Positions 52,848 through 62,112 of a DNA stretch of 64,000 nucleotides are shown here, one piece after another. The notes beneath the pieces are model-generated. The model was not told the origin of the DNA, ran no database searches, and was given only the letters and a program-made list of their open reading frames with translations. The translations under genes were made by a program, and so were the position numbers. Origin of the DNA: Galbibacter marinus (GTDB lineage Bacteria; Bacteroidota; Bacteroidia; Flavobacteriales; Flavobacteriaceae). Position 1 is the stretch's first letter. Every line of letters starts with the position of its first letter. The stretch spans positions 22,235 to 86,234 of the forward strand of contig NZ_AMSG01000011.1 in assembly GCF_000300875.1 (NCBI RefSeq). Direction: 5' to 3'.

Positions 52848-55800
52848 ATGCAAAATAAACATACTATAAGGGATAGGTGTATTCTATTAACACTCCTATT
52901 CATCTTCTCTATTGGAACCTACTCCCTATTCGGAAATATTAAAAGTGTTAATTTTTATGAGTTAGCTGGTTATCAGCATCGGGTTAAGGGGACAGTTACT
53001 GATTCTAATGGTATTCCTATTCCTAGAGTGAACGTAGAAATCAAAGGGACTTCTTATGGCACTTTCACAGATAAAGAGGGTTACTTTTACGTGGATGCCG
53101 CCCCTACCGATGTTTTAATATTAAGCTATATCGGATTCAAACCACTTGAAGTTCTAGTAGGAAATTCAGAAGAACTTTCGCTAATTCTTGAAGAGGATGT
53201 TACAAATCTGGAAGCCGTCACTGTTAATGCAGGGTACTATACTGTTAAAGAACGAGAAAGAACAGGAAGTATCGCAAAAGTAACTGCAGAAGAAATAGAG
53301 TTACAACCTGTTGTGAGTCCGCTAGAAACTCTGCAAGGGAGAATGGCCGGTATAGAAATTATACAGGGGAATGCTATTCCGGGGAATGCTCCTACTGTAA
53401 GAATCCGTGGTCAAAATAGTCTTAGGACCGATGGTAACTATCCCTTATATATTATTGATGGTGTACCTATTATTTCCACACCTATTGAGGGAGGAAGTAA
53501 TATGTATATAGGAGGGATAGATCCTTTGAGTTCAATGAATTTATCCAATATAGAAAGTATAGAGGTTCTAAAAGATGCGGATGCTACTTCTATATATGGT
53601 TCTCGGGGAGCCAATGGTGTGGTACTCATAACCACAAAAAAAGCCAACTATAATAAGAAAACAGAAATAGAGACTCGGTGGTATTCTGGTTTAGGCAAGG
53701 TATCCCGAAAAATCGATTTGTTAAATACTGAGCAGTATATAGCGTTACGAAAGGCAGGGTTAGAAAATGATGGAAGAGAACCTAATGAGATTACGGATTA
53801 TGATTTACTATTGTGGGATCAGAATCGCTATACGGATTGGCAAGAAGTTTTATTTGGAGGAACCTCTTATATTAATGATTTTAATATTTCCATATCCGGA
53901 GGTAATTCAACAACATCTTTCCGTTTGGGAGGTTCCTATCACAAAGAAGGAATCGTTTTTCCTGGGGATAATAATTACCATAAGGCTACGGTAAATCTAA
54001 ATCTGAACCACATTTCGAAGAATGAAAAATTAGGGATCAATCTATCGGTAAATTATGGGCTTGATAAAAGTGATGTGCCAGCTACTATTATAAATAGTTT
54101 TGTTTCAATGGCACTTTCTCTCCCTCCGAATGCGCCAGAATTATATAACCAAGATGGAAGCTTGCATTGGGAGAAGTGGAACCTATCAGGACGAAACAAC
54201 CCTCTAGCTCCTATTTTAAACAGAACCTCTACCGATAGAGGTAATAATCTAGTGGCAAATATAGGTGTGTCATATGCAATTATACCAGGAATAAAAGTCA
54301 AATTAAATGGAGGATATACTAACTTATCCAGAAGATATAAAGGTCTATTTTCGAAAAATGAATATCGACCTGAACTAAGAGAAAGCAGAGAGCATAGTTC
54401 TATTGAGAATCACAGAGAACGAAGTTCATGGGTAGTTGAGCCACAATTTCTATATGATTTTACGTTTGGGAAAGGAACAATAGATGGTTTAGTAGGGTTA
54501 ACATTTCAAGAAAATACTAGTAGAAACCTTAGAGTAGATGGGAATGGGTTTGTATCCGAAGCATTGATAGGAGATCTATCAGCAGCAGCGGCTACAAATG
54601 TTATAAATAATAAAGAGATAGATTACAGGTATAATGCAATTTTTGCTCGGTTAGCCTATAATTATAATGAAAAGTATATTGTTAATCTAACCGGTAGACG
54701 AGATGGGTCTTCCCGTTTTGGAACAAATAAACGTTTCGCCAACTTTTGGGCGGTGGGAGGAGCCTGGATATTTTCGGAAGAGCCCTTTATAGAAAACAAT
54801 CTTCCTTTTTTGAGTTTTGGAAAATTTAGAGGGAGTTATGGCACAACAGGGAATGACCAGATAGGGGATTATGGATATTTAGATGCATACGAAGCAACTG
54901 ATGGACCAAACGGATTATATCCAACTCAGCTTACCAATCCTGATTATTCATGGGAAGTTAATAAAAAACTTGAAGCTGCAATAGAACTTGGTTTTATTCA
55001 AGATCGCATTACCATGGGGGTGAGTTGGTATCGTAATCGCTCTTCTAATCAACTCGTCGGTTTTCCACTTCCCTCTATAACTGGATTTCTTACAGTACAG
55101 GCTAATATGCCTGCGACAGTACAAAATACGGGTTGGGAATTTGTACTATCAAGCCTAAATTTAAGTTCAAAGAATTTTCGTTGGAAGACATTTGTTAACC
55201 TGACAATCCCAAAAAGCAAACTTTTAGATTTTCCGGATATAGAAGAGTCATCCTATGCTAATACTTATCGGATAGGATATCCATTGAATATCCGGCTATT
55301 GTATCAATATGATGGGTTAGATTCTGAAACAGGGCTGCATACGGTAGCAGATATTAATAAGGATAATACTATTGATGATATTAATGATCACTCTGTAATA
55401 AAAGATATGGGTAGAAAGTATTACGGAGGAATAACCAATAATATCAGTTTTGGAAATTTAGATGTTAATTTTTTAGTTGAATTTGTAAAGCAGGAAGCTA
55501 CGAGTTTATATTTTGATCCCCCCGGATACGCATCTAACCAAGTAATCGGAGTGTTTCAAAAATGGAAAAATAATAGCCCGGATATTCAAAAAGTATCCGG
55601 GAATTATGATGCCTTTTCCGCACATAATTTGGCTATGAATAGTGATTACTCCATTTCTGACGCATCTTTTATTCGATTAAAAACACTTAGTGTAAAATAT
55701 AATATTGCAAACCATTTGAAAAAAGGGCTGTTAAGTGATTGCAGCATTTTTATTCAGGCTCAAAACCTTTTTACTTTCAGTAATTATGCTAATAGTCTAA

Positions 55801-55874
55801 ATATTGAAAGTCCCGGTAATGCAGTAATTCCCTCACTTCGAACAATAACATTAGGCTGTCAAGTTACTTTTTAA
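52848..55874 (+). CDS. SusC/RagA-family TonB-dependent receptor (peptide-uptake type)
   Basis: A 1008-residue receptor with a signal-type hydrophobic segment at about 11-27 (ILLTLLFIFSIGTYSLF). A CarboxypepD_reg-like domain lies at about 44-125 (GTVTDSNGIPIPRVNVEIKG), followed by the TonB-box region LEAVTVNAGYYTVKERERTGS. The plug carries VLKDADATSIYGSRGANGVVLITTKK, and the barrel ends TITLGCQVTF. The plug and VKERERTGS sequence belong to the RagA-like branch often paired with peptide or protein substrates. It starts a tight operon with SusD (16 nt) and an M16 peptidase (24 nt), which points to uptake of a peptide or protein rather than a glycan. No STN domain. Confidence 0.94.
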   Translation: MQNKHTIRDRCILLTLLFIFSIGTYSLFGNIKSVNFYELAGYQHRVKGTVTDSNGIPIPRVNVEIKGTSYGTFTDKEGYFYVDAAPTDVLILSYIGFKPLEVLVGNSEELSLILEEDVTNLEAVTVNAGYYTVKERERTGSIAKVTAEEIELQPVVSPLETLQGRMAGIEIIQGNAIPGNAPTVRIRGQNSLRTDGNYPLYIIDGVPIISTPIEGGSNMYIGGIDPLSSMNLSNIESIEVLKDADATSIYGSRGANGVVLITTKKANYNKKTEIETRWYSGLGKVSRKIDLLNTEQYIALRKAGLENDGREPNEITDYDLLLWDQNRYTDWQEVLFGGTSYINDFNISISGGNSTTSFRLGGSYHKEGIVFPGDNNYHKATVNLNLNHISKNEKLGINLSVNYGLDKSDVPATIINSFVSMALSLPPNAPELYNQDGSLHWEKWNLSGRNNPLAPILNRTSTDRGNNLVANIGVSYAIIPGIKVKLNGGYTNLSRRYKGLFSKNEYRPELRESREHSSIENHRERSSWVVEPQFLYDFTFGKGTIDGLVGLTFQENTSRNLRVDGNGFVSEALIGDLSAAAATNVINNKEIDYRYNAIFARLAYNYNEKYIVNLTGRRDGSSRFGTNKRFANFWAVGGAWIFSEEPFIENNLPFLSFGKFRGSYGTTGNDQIGDYGYLDAYEATDGPNGLYPTQLTNPDYSWEVNKKLEAAIELGFIQDRITMGVSWYRNRSSNQLVGFPLPSITGFLTVQANMPATVQNTGWEFVLSSLNLSSKNFRWKTFVNLTIPKSKLLDFPDIEESSYANTYRIGYPLNIRLLYQYDGLDSETGLHTVADINKDNTIDDINDHSVIKDMGRKYYGGITNNISFGNLDVNFLVEFVKQEATSLYFDPPGYASNQVIGVFQKWKNNSPDIQKVSGNYDAFSAHNLAMNSDYSISDASFIRLKTLSVKYNIANHLKKGLLSDCSIFIQAQNLFTFSNYANSLNIESPGNAVIPSLRTITLGCQVTF

Positions 55875-55890
55875 TTTTAACATCACAATC

Positions 55891-57309
55891 ATGAACATAA
55901 TTAGTAAAAAATTTAAGATTCGACTATTAAGTATATTGGGATGCTTCATAATAGTATCCTGTGAAGATTTTGTTGAAGTGGATTCTCCTAACTATAAAAT
56001 GGATAGCCAAACTGTATTCGATAAAGAAGAAACAGCAAAGGCAGCGGTTAAAGGAATATATAATGAATTGTTTAATTCTGATTTTTCAAACGGTTATACC
56101 AATTCAATAAGTGTTCTTGCAGGGATGTCATCAGATATATTTGAAACTACAAGTGTGACAGATACGCGATATGGTCCATTTCAACAAAATGAGATTTCTC
56201 CCGGGCAAACTCCGGATGCAACAGCAAATTTTAATTTGTGGTCCAGTGCTTACCGTATTATTTTTATGTGTAATAGTGCATTAGAAGGAATTGAAAATTC
56301 TCAATCAATCTCGGAAGCCACGAGTGAAATCCTTGAAGGACAAGTTCGATTTGTTAGGGCTTTCACATATTTATATCTAACTAATCTTTATGGTGATGTA
56401 CCTTTAATTTTAACTACGGATTATAGGCGGAATGCAACAATCAGTAGAAATTCTTCAGCACGAGTATTTGAGCAAGTTATTACTGATTTGGATATGGCTA
56501 TATCTTTTTTGGAAACGGTCGGAGATTATGAAAATTTGGAGCGAACTAATGTGAATCTTTATGCTGCATTAGCATTAAGAGCAAGAGTATATCTCTATCA
56601 GCAGCAGTGGGAAAAAGCGGAAAAATTAAGCAGTCTTGTTATTAATCAGACATCAACTTATGAAATTCTCGAAAATCCGGATCAGGTTTTTTTAAAGAAT
56701 AGTAGAGAAGCTATATGGCAAATAACACCTATACCAATAGGAACATTTCAGTTTACCTATACATGGGACGGTTATTTTTTTAGAGGTAATGTGAATTCAC
56801 CTGTGAAGTTATCTAGTAATTTCATTTCAACCATGGATTCTCAAGATAAACGTTTGCTCAACTGGATTGGCTTTAATGAGAGCAGAGAATTTTATTACCC
56901 ACAAAAATATAAGGATAGTAGAAGTAGAGGTAATATCACTGAATACTCCATGGTTTTAAGACTCGCAGAACAATATTTAATACGAGCAGAAGCCAAAGCA
57001 ATGCAAGGAAAGTTGGTAAGTGCAATTGAAGACATTGATGTACTACGATACAGAGCAGGTTTGGGTCTTATTTCAGATTCTAATCCACAAATAGGAAAAG
57101 AACCTCTTTTGGAAGCAATAAGGAACGAAAGGAAAAGGGAACTGTTTTCCGAATGGGGACACAGGTGGTTTGATTTAAAACGGACAGAAAAAGCAGCTGA
57201 AATATTGGCACCCATAAAACCGCTCTGGGAGGATACCGATGTTTTATACCCTATCCCGGATGAGGATCGTAGTAAAAACCCAAACCTTACTCAAAATATT
57301 GGTTATTAA
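55891..57309 (+). CDS. SusD/RagB-family outer-membrane lipoprotein
   Basis: A 472-residue lipoprotein with signal and lipobox IIVSC (Cys at about 24). It then follows the RagB/SusD pattern: VEVDSPNYKMDSQTVFDKEETAKAAVKGIYNELF, FVRAFTYLYLTNLYGDVPLILTTDYR, LAEQYLIRAEAKAMQGKLVSAIEDIDVLRYRAGL and RKRELFSEWGHRWFDLKRTEKAAEIL. The closing LYPIPDEDRSKNPNLTQNIGY is the typical end. It forms the lid of the SusC protein encoded 16 nt upstream. It is in the classic RagB group, different from the SusD-like 2 proteins elsewhere in the window. Confidence 0.95.
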   Translation: MNIISKKFKIRLLSILGCFIIVSCEDFVEVDSPNYKMDSQTVFDKEETAKAAVKGIYNELFNSDFSNGYTNSISVLAGMSSDIFETTSVTDTRYGPFQQNEISPGQTPDATANFNLWSSAYRIIFMCNSALEGIENSQSISEATSEILEGQVRFVRAFTYLYLTNLYGDVPLILTTDYRRNATISRNSSARVFEQVITDLDMAISFLETVGDYENLERTNVNLYAALALRARVYLYQQQWEKAEKLSSLVINQTSTYEILENPDQVFLKNSREAIWQITPIPIGTFQFTYTWDGYFFRGNVNSPVKLSSNFISTMDSQDKRLLNWIGFNESREFYYPQKYKDSRSRGNITEYSMVLRLAEQYLIRAEAKAMQGKLVSAIEDIDVLRYRAGLGLISDSNPQIGKEPLLEAIRNERKRELFSEWGHRWFDLKRTEKAAEILAPIKPLWEDTDVLYPIPDEDRSKNPNLTQNIGY

Positions 57310-57333
57310 AACTTTTAAAACAGAAAACAATTT

Positions 57334-60189
57334 ATGAAATATATCATCATGCTGGTAATGGTTCAGCTTGTACCATTATTAAATGGAAACGGCTTAATGG
57401 CCTCTCAGAATCCACACAAAGAGATTGTATCTACTTTGGATTCAAATGAGATTAGACATGCCCAATTGGCAAATGGCCTTAAATATTACGTGAAGGACCT
57501 CAATAATAATACCAACAAATTCGATATCTATTTTTATGTAAAAGTTGGCAATTTTGACCAGGAATTTGACCAGCTGGAATTTGCCCATACTTTAGAACAC
57601 CTGGCTTTTAGGTGCGCTAAAGATTTTCCATTTAGTTTTATATCCCCTCCCAAAGAATTCCTGAGAAGTATCGGAATGGAGGATAATTACATTGAAGGAC
57701 AGACAGGCAATGATTTGACTTATTATCATTTAAAAGATCTTCCTTCAGGAAATGTAGATGCCATGGATAAAAACTTACTTTGGTTGTCAAACATGTCAGA
57801 CTTAAAATTGACAAATGAGGCTATCGACAACGAAAGACTTGTAATAAAACAAGAAATTATTTATCGGAGCAGTAATAACGTCAGGTTTGACGATGAAACG
57901 AAATTGAAATCTTTATTATATCCGGGTTTCCCGGATAGATCCAATTTTTTTGAGAGGAATGACAGTTATTCGCCAGATTCTTTAATTCAATTTTATCGTT
58001 CTTGGTATAACCCAAAAAATATAGGGATTGCCATTATTGGCGACATTCCTGATATAAATGCAATAGAGCTAAAAATAGAAAAGTATTTTTCTAAAATAAA
58101 AAATCATCGCCCTTTGGCAGAAAGGAAAAACTATCAAAGGAAATATCTTGAGGGGCCAAATAATTATGCCATAATAGAAAAACAGGAGGGAAATGGTAAT
58201 ATAGATGGTGTTGAACTATTTTTGTTTTTTCGTTACCCAGAGATTCTTTCCCAATATGGTTATTTCCAAGAAATCAGGCGAGAAATATTACGGAATATTA
58301 TTCTACAGTTAATATATAATCGATTTAGGAATGGACAAGATGACCATGATTATTTTTTTAGTAAAAGAGCTGGTTTTCTGACGAAAAGTATGCCTTTTTA
58401 TGAAATTCAAATACCTACCAGGGAGAGAGATCTTCAAAGATCTATTGATAAAACCTTTGAGATTTTGCAGCAGATTAAGCAATTCGGAATTTCAAAGGAT
58501 GAATGGGATTGGATTAAAAGCGAATACAATAAGGCTTCGGAGCAAATAAACATTGGTAAAATAGATTTCTGGCATAAAAATTTTTTAAATAATTTTCTTT
58601 ACGAAATAGAGATCACGCCAGAATTTAAATATCATTTACCACCTTTATCACGTAGTGAATTCAATACACTTTGTAATAAATTTATCCAGGATATGCCCGA
58701 TGATATTGGTGTGTTGATCCCGCCCGGGTCAGACGCTTCATTGTATACTGAACAGCATATACGAAAATACATAAAACATGCATTGTCAGAACCTATTAAG
58801 CCTGTCGGTTTACCAAAGATTCCCGAAAATTTATTAAATAAAAAAGAAACATCGAATCTAAAAGAAGTTGGCTACACCCATAAGGGTAGTATTTTAGACA
58901 TGGAGGAGTTTGTACTGGATAACGGGATAAGAATAGTCTTGGACACTTCTATTATAGATAGTAGCAAAGTTTTTTTTCATGGGTTTAGCTCCAGGGGAGC
59001 ATCATGTTTTCCACAAGAATATTTTTTGGAAGCCATTAATGTCCCAAGTATTGTCGACAATGCAGGGGTAGGAAATTTAAGTAGGGGTGATTTGAAATAT
59101 TACTTCAATCAAACAAACATTGACAAGGGGTTTTCCCAGTATATTAAAAATAGTGAAACAGGTATTCGAGGGGAGATGTCCGCAGATAGCTTTGATATAA
59201 TGGCGCAACTCATATATCTATCTTTTACAAAGCCCAGAGAGGATAAAAATGCTTTTGATAATTGGCTGTTTAAAGAAAACCGGAAAGGGGCTAATATTAA
59301 TGCGGATTTCAGGGCTTTAATTGACTCATTTTTAAGAGGGAAGTTTCAAAATAATAAAGGGAAAGGAATACAAGAGATAGATCAAATTGATATGAAGAGA
59401 GCGTATGAAATTTATCGAAATCTATATGGAAATCCTTCTGATTTTACTTTTTTATTTAATATAGGGAATTTGCCCGTAGATACGGTTTTACCTTTCATAT
59501 CCAAATATTTGGGAAACATACCTCAATCCCCACAACACACTTGCCCTACAGAAAATCGTAAAAAAAAAGCTAATAGGCGCAAGACACCTTTCTACAAAGA
59601 ATTTTATCCAAAGGATATAGGTGCTGAATACAAACTTGAAAGTGTAAAATATTTTCAAAAGTATTTCGTGCCAATAAAGGATAGGAGCGACTGGGAAGAA
59701 CGGATTAAAATAGAAGCTTTAGGCTATTGGCTAAATAATGAGCTTCTGCAATTACGAACTAACCAGCAAGCTGTTATATATCAATATATAGGGGATGCCA
59801 TTTTTAATAAAGAATTATCAGGATATGACATTTACTTATATATAGATTGCATCCCCGAAGAATTAGAAATTTTAAGAGAGTCAAGTAGGGCTATTATAGA
59901 TAAAATGAGTGTTAGAAATCCTGATATTGAAGAAAATAATAAATGGTTATTAGAATTAATAAAGAGAAAACTTTCTTCTAAATATAAGAGGATGGAAAAT
60001 TCTAAGAATTTCCATGCTTTATCGAAAAAAGTACAAGCTTATTATATGAATGATCAAGAAATACAAGCTCTTCAAAACGTTGAAGAGTTTATACAGGCTT
60101 TGACATATAAAGATATTATGGAAACGGCTGAGGAGTATCTGAAAGCTGAGAATATGATGGAGTTTGTATATAGGGATCCAATAAAATAG
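57334..60189 (+). CDS. M16-family zinc peptidase (pitrilysin/PqqL-like)
   Basis: A 951-residue protein with a signal peptide (about 1-23, MLVMVQLVPLLNGNGLMA). The first M16 domain carries the inverted zinc motif HTLEH (H85, E88, H89) and the third ligand in NERLVIKQE, with E167 and E174. Further M16 repeats follow without HxxEH, as in single-chain pitrilysin-type enzymes. It should be a periplasmic peptidase closing around a short unfolded chain. It is the third gene of the SusC-SusD operon, 24 nt after SusD. That resembles FusA/FusC, where a TonB receptor imports a protein and an M16 peptidase cuts it up in the periplasm. Confidence 0.92.
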   Translation: MKYIIMLVMVQLVPLLNGNGLMASQNPHKEIVSTLDSNEIRHAQLANGLKYYVKDLNNNTNKFDIYFYVKVGNFDQEFDQLEFAHTLEHLAFRCAKDFPFSFISPPKEFLRSIGMEDNYIEGQTGNDLTYYHLKDLPSGNVDAMDKNLLWLSNMSDLKLTNEAIDNERLVIKQEIIYRSSNNVRFDDETKLKSLLYPGFPDRSNFFERNDSYSPDSLIQFYRSWYNPKNIGIAIIGDIPDINAIELKIEKYFSKIKNHRPLAERKNYQRKYLEGPNNYAIIEKQEGNGNIDGVELFLFFRYPEILSQYGYFQEIRREILRNIILQLIYNRFRNGQDDHDYFFSKRAGFLTKSMPFYEIQIPTRERDLQRSIDKTFEILQQIKQFGISKDEWDWIKSEYNKASEQINIGKIDFWHKNFLNNFLYEIEITPEFKYHLPPLSRSEFNTLCNKFIQDMPDDIGVLIPPGSDASLYTEQHIRKYIKHALSEPIKPVGLPKIPENLLNKKETSNLKEVGYTHKGSILDMEEFVLDNGIRIVLDTSIIDSSKVFFHGFSSRGASCFPQEYFLEAINVPSIVDNAGVGNLSRGDLKYYFNQTNIDKGFSQYIKNSETGIRGEMSADSFDIMAQLIYLSFTKPREDKNAFDNWLFKENRKGANINADFRALIDSFLRGKFQNNKGKGIQEIDQIDMKRAYEIYRNLYGNPSDFTFLFNIGNLPVDTVLPFISKYLGNIPQSPQHTCPTENRKKKANRRKTPFYKEFYPKDIGAEYKLESVKYFQKYFVPIKDRSDWEERIKIEALGYWLNNELLQLRTNQQAVIYQYIGDAIFNKELSGYDIYLYIDCIPEELEILRESSRAIIDKMSVRNPDIEENNKWLLELIKRKLSSKYKRMENSKNFHALSKKVQAYYMNDQEIQALQNVEEFIQALTYKDIMETAEEYLKAENMMEFVYRDPIK

Positions 60190-60200
60190 TAATAAATAAA

Positions 60201-60233
60201 AGACCGCCCTAAAATAAAAACAAAGGGCGGTCT
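60201..60233. terminator. Bidirectional terminator between convergent genes
   Basis: A perfect 10-bp inverted repeat (AGACCGCCCT / AGGGCGGTCT) with a 13-nt loop, A-rich on the left and T/C-rich on the right. It lies between the M16 gene (ending 60189) and the convergent DUF6520-like gene (ending 60249). Confidence 0.9.
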
Positions 60234-60248
60234 CCTTTCTCCAATAAA

Positions 60249-60533
60249 TTATCTTGGATCAGGAATAGTTTTAATTGTTCCTGTACCATTCAAAAGTGGA
60301 GCTCCTAAAGCATCAGTAACCGTATAAGGGTTATTGGGCAGCCCTTGAATATTAACTTGACAAGTTATAGTGGAAGGGTTATCACAATTCACTTCAACAG
60401 AATAGGGTTCCCCATCTATTTCGACAAATCCAGAAGCGTAATAGTTCTCGTCTGTTGCATTTACAAACGCAAACGACATACCAATGGCCAATACGAAGGC
60501 CAACATTGGTAAAACAAATTTTAATTTAAACAT
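60249..60533 (-). CDS. Small secreted protein, DUF6520-like
   Basis: A 94-residue protein with a clear signal peptide (about 1-26, FVLPMLAFVLAIGMSFAFVNA). The mature part has about 68 residues and two Cys (VNCDNPSTITCQVNIQG). The layout matches DUF6520 proteins of flavobacteria, small exported proteins of unknown function, often found near MauE-like genes. The two Cys could form a disulphide. It lies downstream of the MauE and lipoprotein genes on the minus strand, convergent with the M16 peptidase. Confidence 0.75.
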   Translation of the reverse strand: MFKLKFVLPMLAFVLAIGMSFAFVNATDENYYASGFVEIDGEPYSVEVNCDNPSTITCQVNIQGLPNNPYTVTDALGAPLLNGTGTIKTIPDPR

Positions 60534-60704
60534 AATATAAAATTTAAAAATTTAATAAAGTTGCCTACTTCTGGGCAGGTTTTCGGCCAATCTTCCCTTC
60601 TTCTGATGCGCATCAAAATATCTTAACGCCTAAATAACACTTAGGCCTTTTATTTATTTTTTAAGTAGGAAAAGAGAGGAAACATCTAAGTTGTATTACT
60701 TAAG

Positions 60705-61166
60705 CTAAGTCTGTATAAACTCTTTCGCTAGTGGTGGACCTTTCTTCAAAAATCTTATAGCCACTAATGCTAGAATGATCAAACCAACATTAAAAATCAG
60801 ATGCTGCGGCCAAGACAGTAGCGTAATTATTCCACCACAAGAACAAGGGGCATACGGGCTTATAAATACAATACCCACAACATAGATGGTAAAAGCTATC
60901 ATTAAACCTAGAGCACTATACAATCCTTTCAGTCTTGTTCTTGGGATTGCAATAAGCAAGGCTATCACAATTTCCAGTGTCGGAACCACCCAACTAATTA
61001 TGTAAGACAACCAAACCATATCTGGCAGGATAGGAGAGTTATTCAAATTATTAAAGAACCGATCCCCTTCCATAAGTTTAGTAAGTCCAGTAAAAGCAAA
61101 TACTACCACATATAAAATACTTATGATCTCTACAGTAATTCCGTTATGTCTTCTTCGCCATTTCAT
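60705..61166 (-). CDS. MauE/DoxX-like redox-associated membrane protein
   Basis: A 153-residue membrane protein with four helices (about 13-32, ISILYVVVFAFTGLTKLM; 51-75; 82-107; 118-140). The pair of Cys in PYAPCSCGG at about residues 107-112 lies at the membrane face, as in MauE, which is needed for disulphide formation of exported proteins. With an exported Cys-containing partner nearby, a role in disulphide handling is plausible. Its start lies 3 nt after the stop of the upstream lipoprotein gene, so they form an operon. Confidence 0.85.
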   Translation of the reverse strand: MKWRRRHNGITVEIISILYVVVFAFTGLTKLMEGDRFFNNLNNSPILPDMVWLSYIISWVVPTLEIVIALLIAIPRTRLKGLYSALGLMIAFTIYVVGIVFISPYAPCSCGGIITLLSWPQHLIFNVGLIILALVAIRFLKKGPPLAKEFIQT

Positions 61167-61169
61167 AAT

Positions 61170-61787
61170 TCATTCATCTAATACAGTTAAAAGCCAATCC
61201 ATTATATTTGGAACTGAAATATCCCAATCCTCTTCATCATCCTCATCATCATCTTCGCCTTCACTTTGAGTAGTTATAGCACCATCTCCAAAGGCGGCAA
61301 ACCGAACAATGGAAGAAAAACTTAAAATCACCTGCTTGTCTTCAGCGGTTAATAGAGCATCTTCTAGGATCTTGGCCTCATAATCAATGATGTAAACATA
61401 CAAGTCATTATAATCACTAGGATCAGAATCTAACAATACGGTTATATAGTTCTTAAGTGTACCTTTGGCAGGTAGGGTAAGCTCAGATTGATTAATTAAA
61501 TCCCATAGGGCGTCAATTGAATAAACAGTACTATCTTGCTTACTTAAGACACTCTGAATGGTACCACTCTGCTTTAGAGTGTCATCCCTTCCAGAAGGAC
61601 TTAACAAAGGCTGCTTTTGCAATAGCCTTAGATAGTTTTCACCGACAAAATCATAAGGATTTCGTGGGTTACTAGGAGCGTCTTTTGCTTGGTCTTCCTC
61701 ATACAAATTAGTATAGGAACCATTTTCGGAGCTGCAAGAAGTCATTAAAATTACTACAAGCAACCATAATTTAAATAAACATTTCAT
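61170..61787 (-). CDS. Acidic lipoprotein of unknown function
   Basis: A 205-residue lipoprotein: signal peptide with lipobox LMTSC (Cys at about 18), then a helical body (NPYDFVGENYLRLLQKQPLLS). A very acidic tract follows near the C-terminus (EGEDDDEDDEEDWD, about 177-190). No family is recognised. It heads the operon with the MauE-like protein. The acidic stretch could bind Ca2+ or a basic peptide partner, which is a guess. Confidence 0.65.
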   Translation of the reverse strand: MKCLFKLWLLVVILMTSCSSENGSYTNLYEEDQAKDAPSNPRNPYDFVGENYLRLLQKQPLLSPSGRDDTLKQSGTIQSVLSKQDSTVYSIDALWDLINQSELTLPAKGTLKNYITVLLDSDPSDYNDLYVYIIDYEAKILEDALLTAEDKQVILSFSSIVRFAAFGDGAITTQSEGEDDDEDDEEDWDISVPNIMDWLLTVLDE

Positions 61788-61917
61788 CTCAAAAGGTTTC
61801 TGAATTTATTTTTATCAGTTAACCTTATCCGGATAAGTCGAATGAACTTCAGCACTATAAAAAAAGCAAGATTTTCACTCTTGAATTCAACCAAATGTAT
61901 TTAGCGAAAATGGATTA

Positions 61918-62042
61918 CACAAATAGTCACTCGTACAGTTTAACGACTATGAAGTTCAAATTCATTAATATGAACGAGTGACTTTTTTAGTTAAATTTTT
62001 AAATAATTATAACTATATTTAGTATTTTAGTGACTATTTGTG
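61918..62042. repeat. Nested inverted repeats between the lipoprotein and regulator genes
   Basis: CACAAATAGTCACT (61918-61931) and AGTGACTATTTGTG (62029-62042) are perfect 14-bp inverted repeats 97 bp apart. Inside, AGTCACTCGT (61925-61934) pairs with ACGAGTGACT (61974-61983), which is followed by TTTTTT and also resembles a rightward terminator. The two pairings share bases 61925-61931 and so exclude each other. The outer pair may instead be the ends of a 125-bp MITE-like insertion. Confidence 0.65.
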
Positions 62043-62112
62043 AACGGAACACTCCTTTTCTATCATTCGATTATCAAAAAACTCGAATGCGGACCCCTAG
62101 AAATTAGACGTG

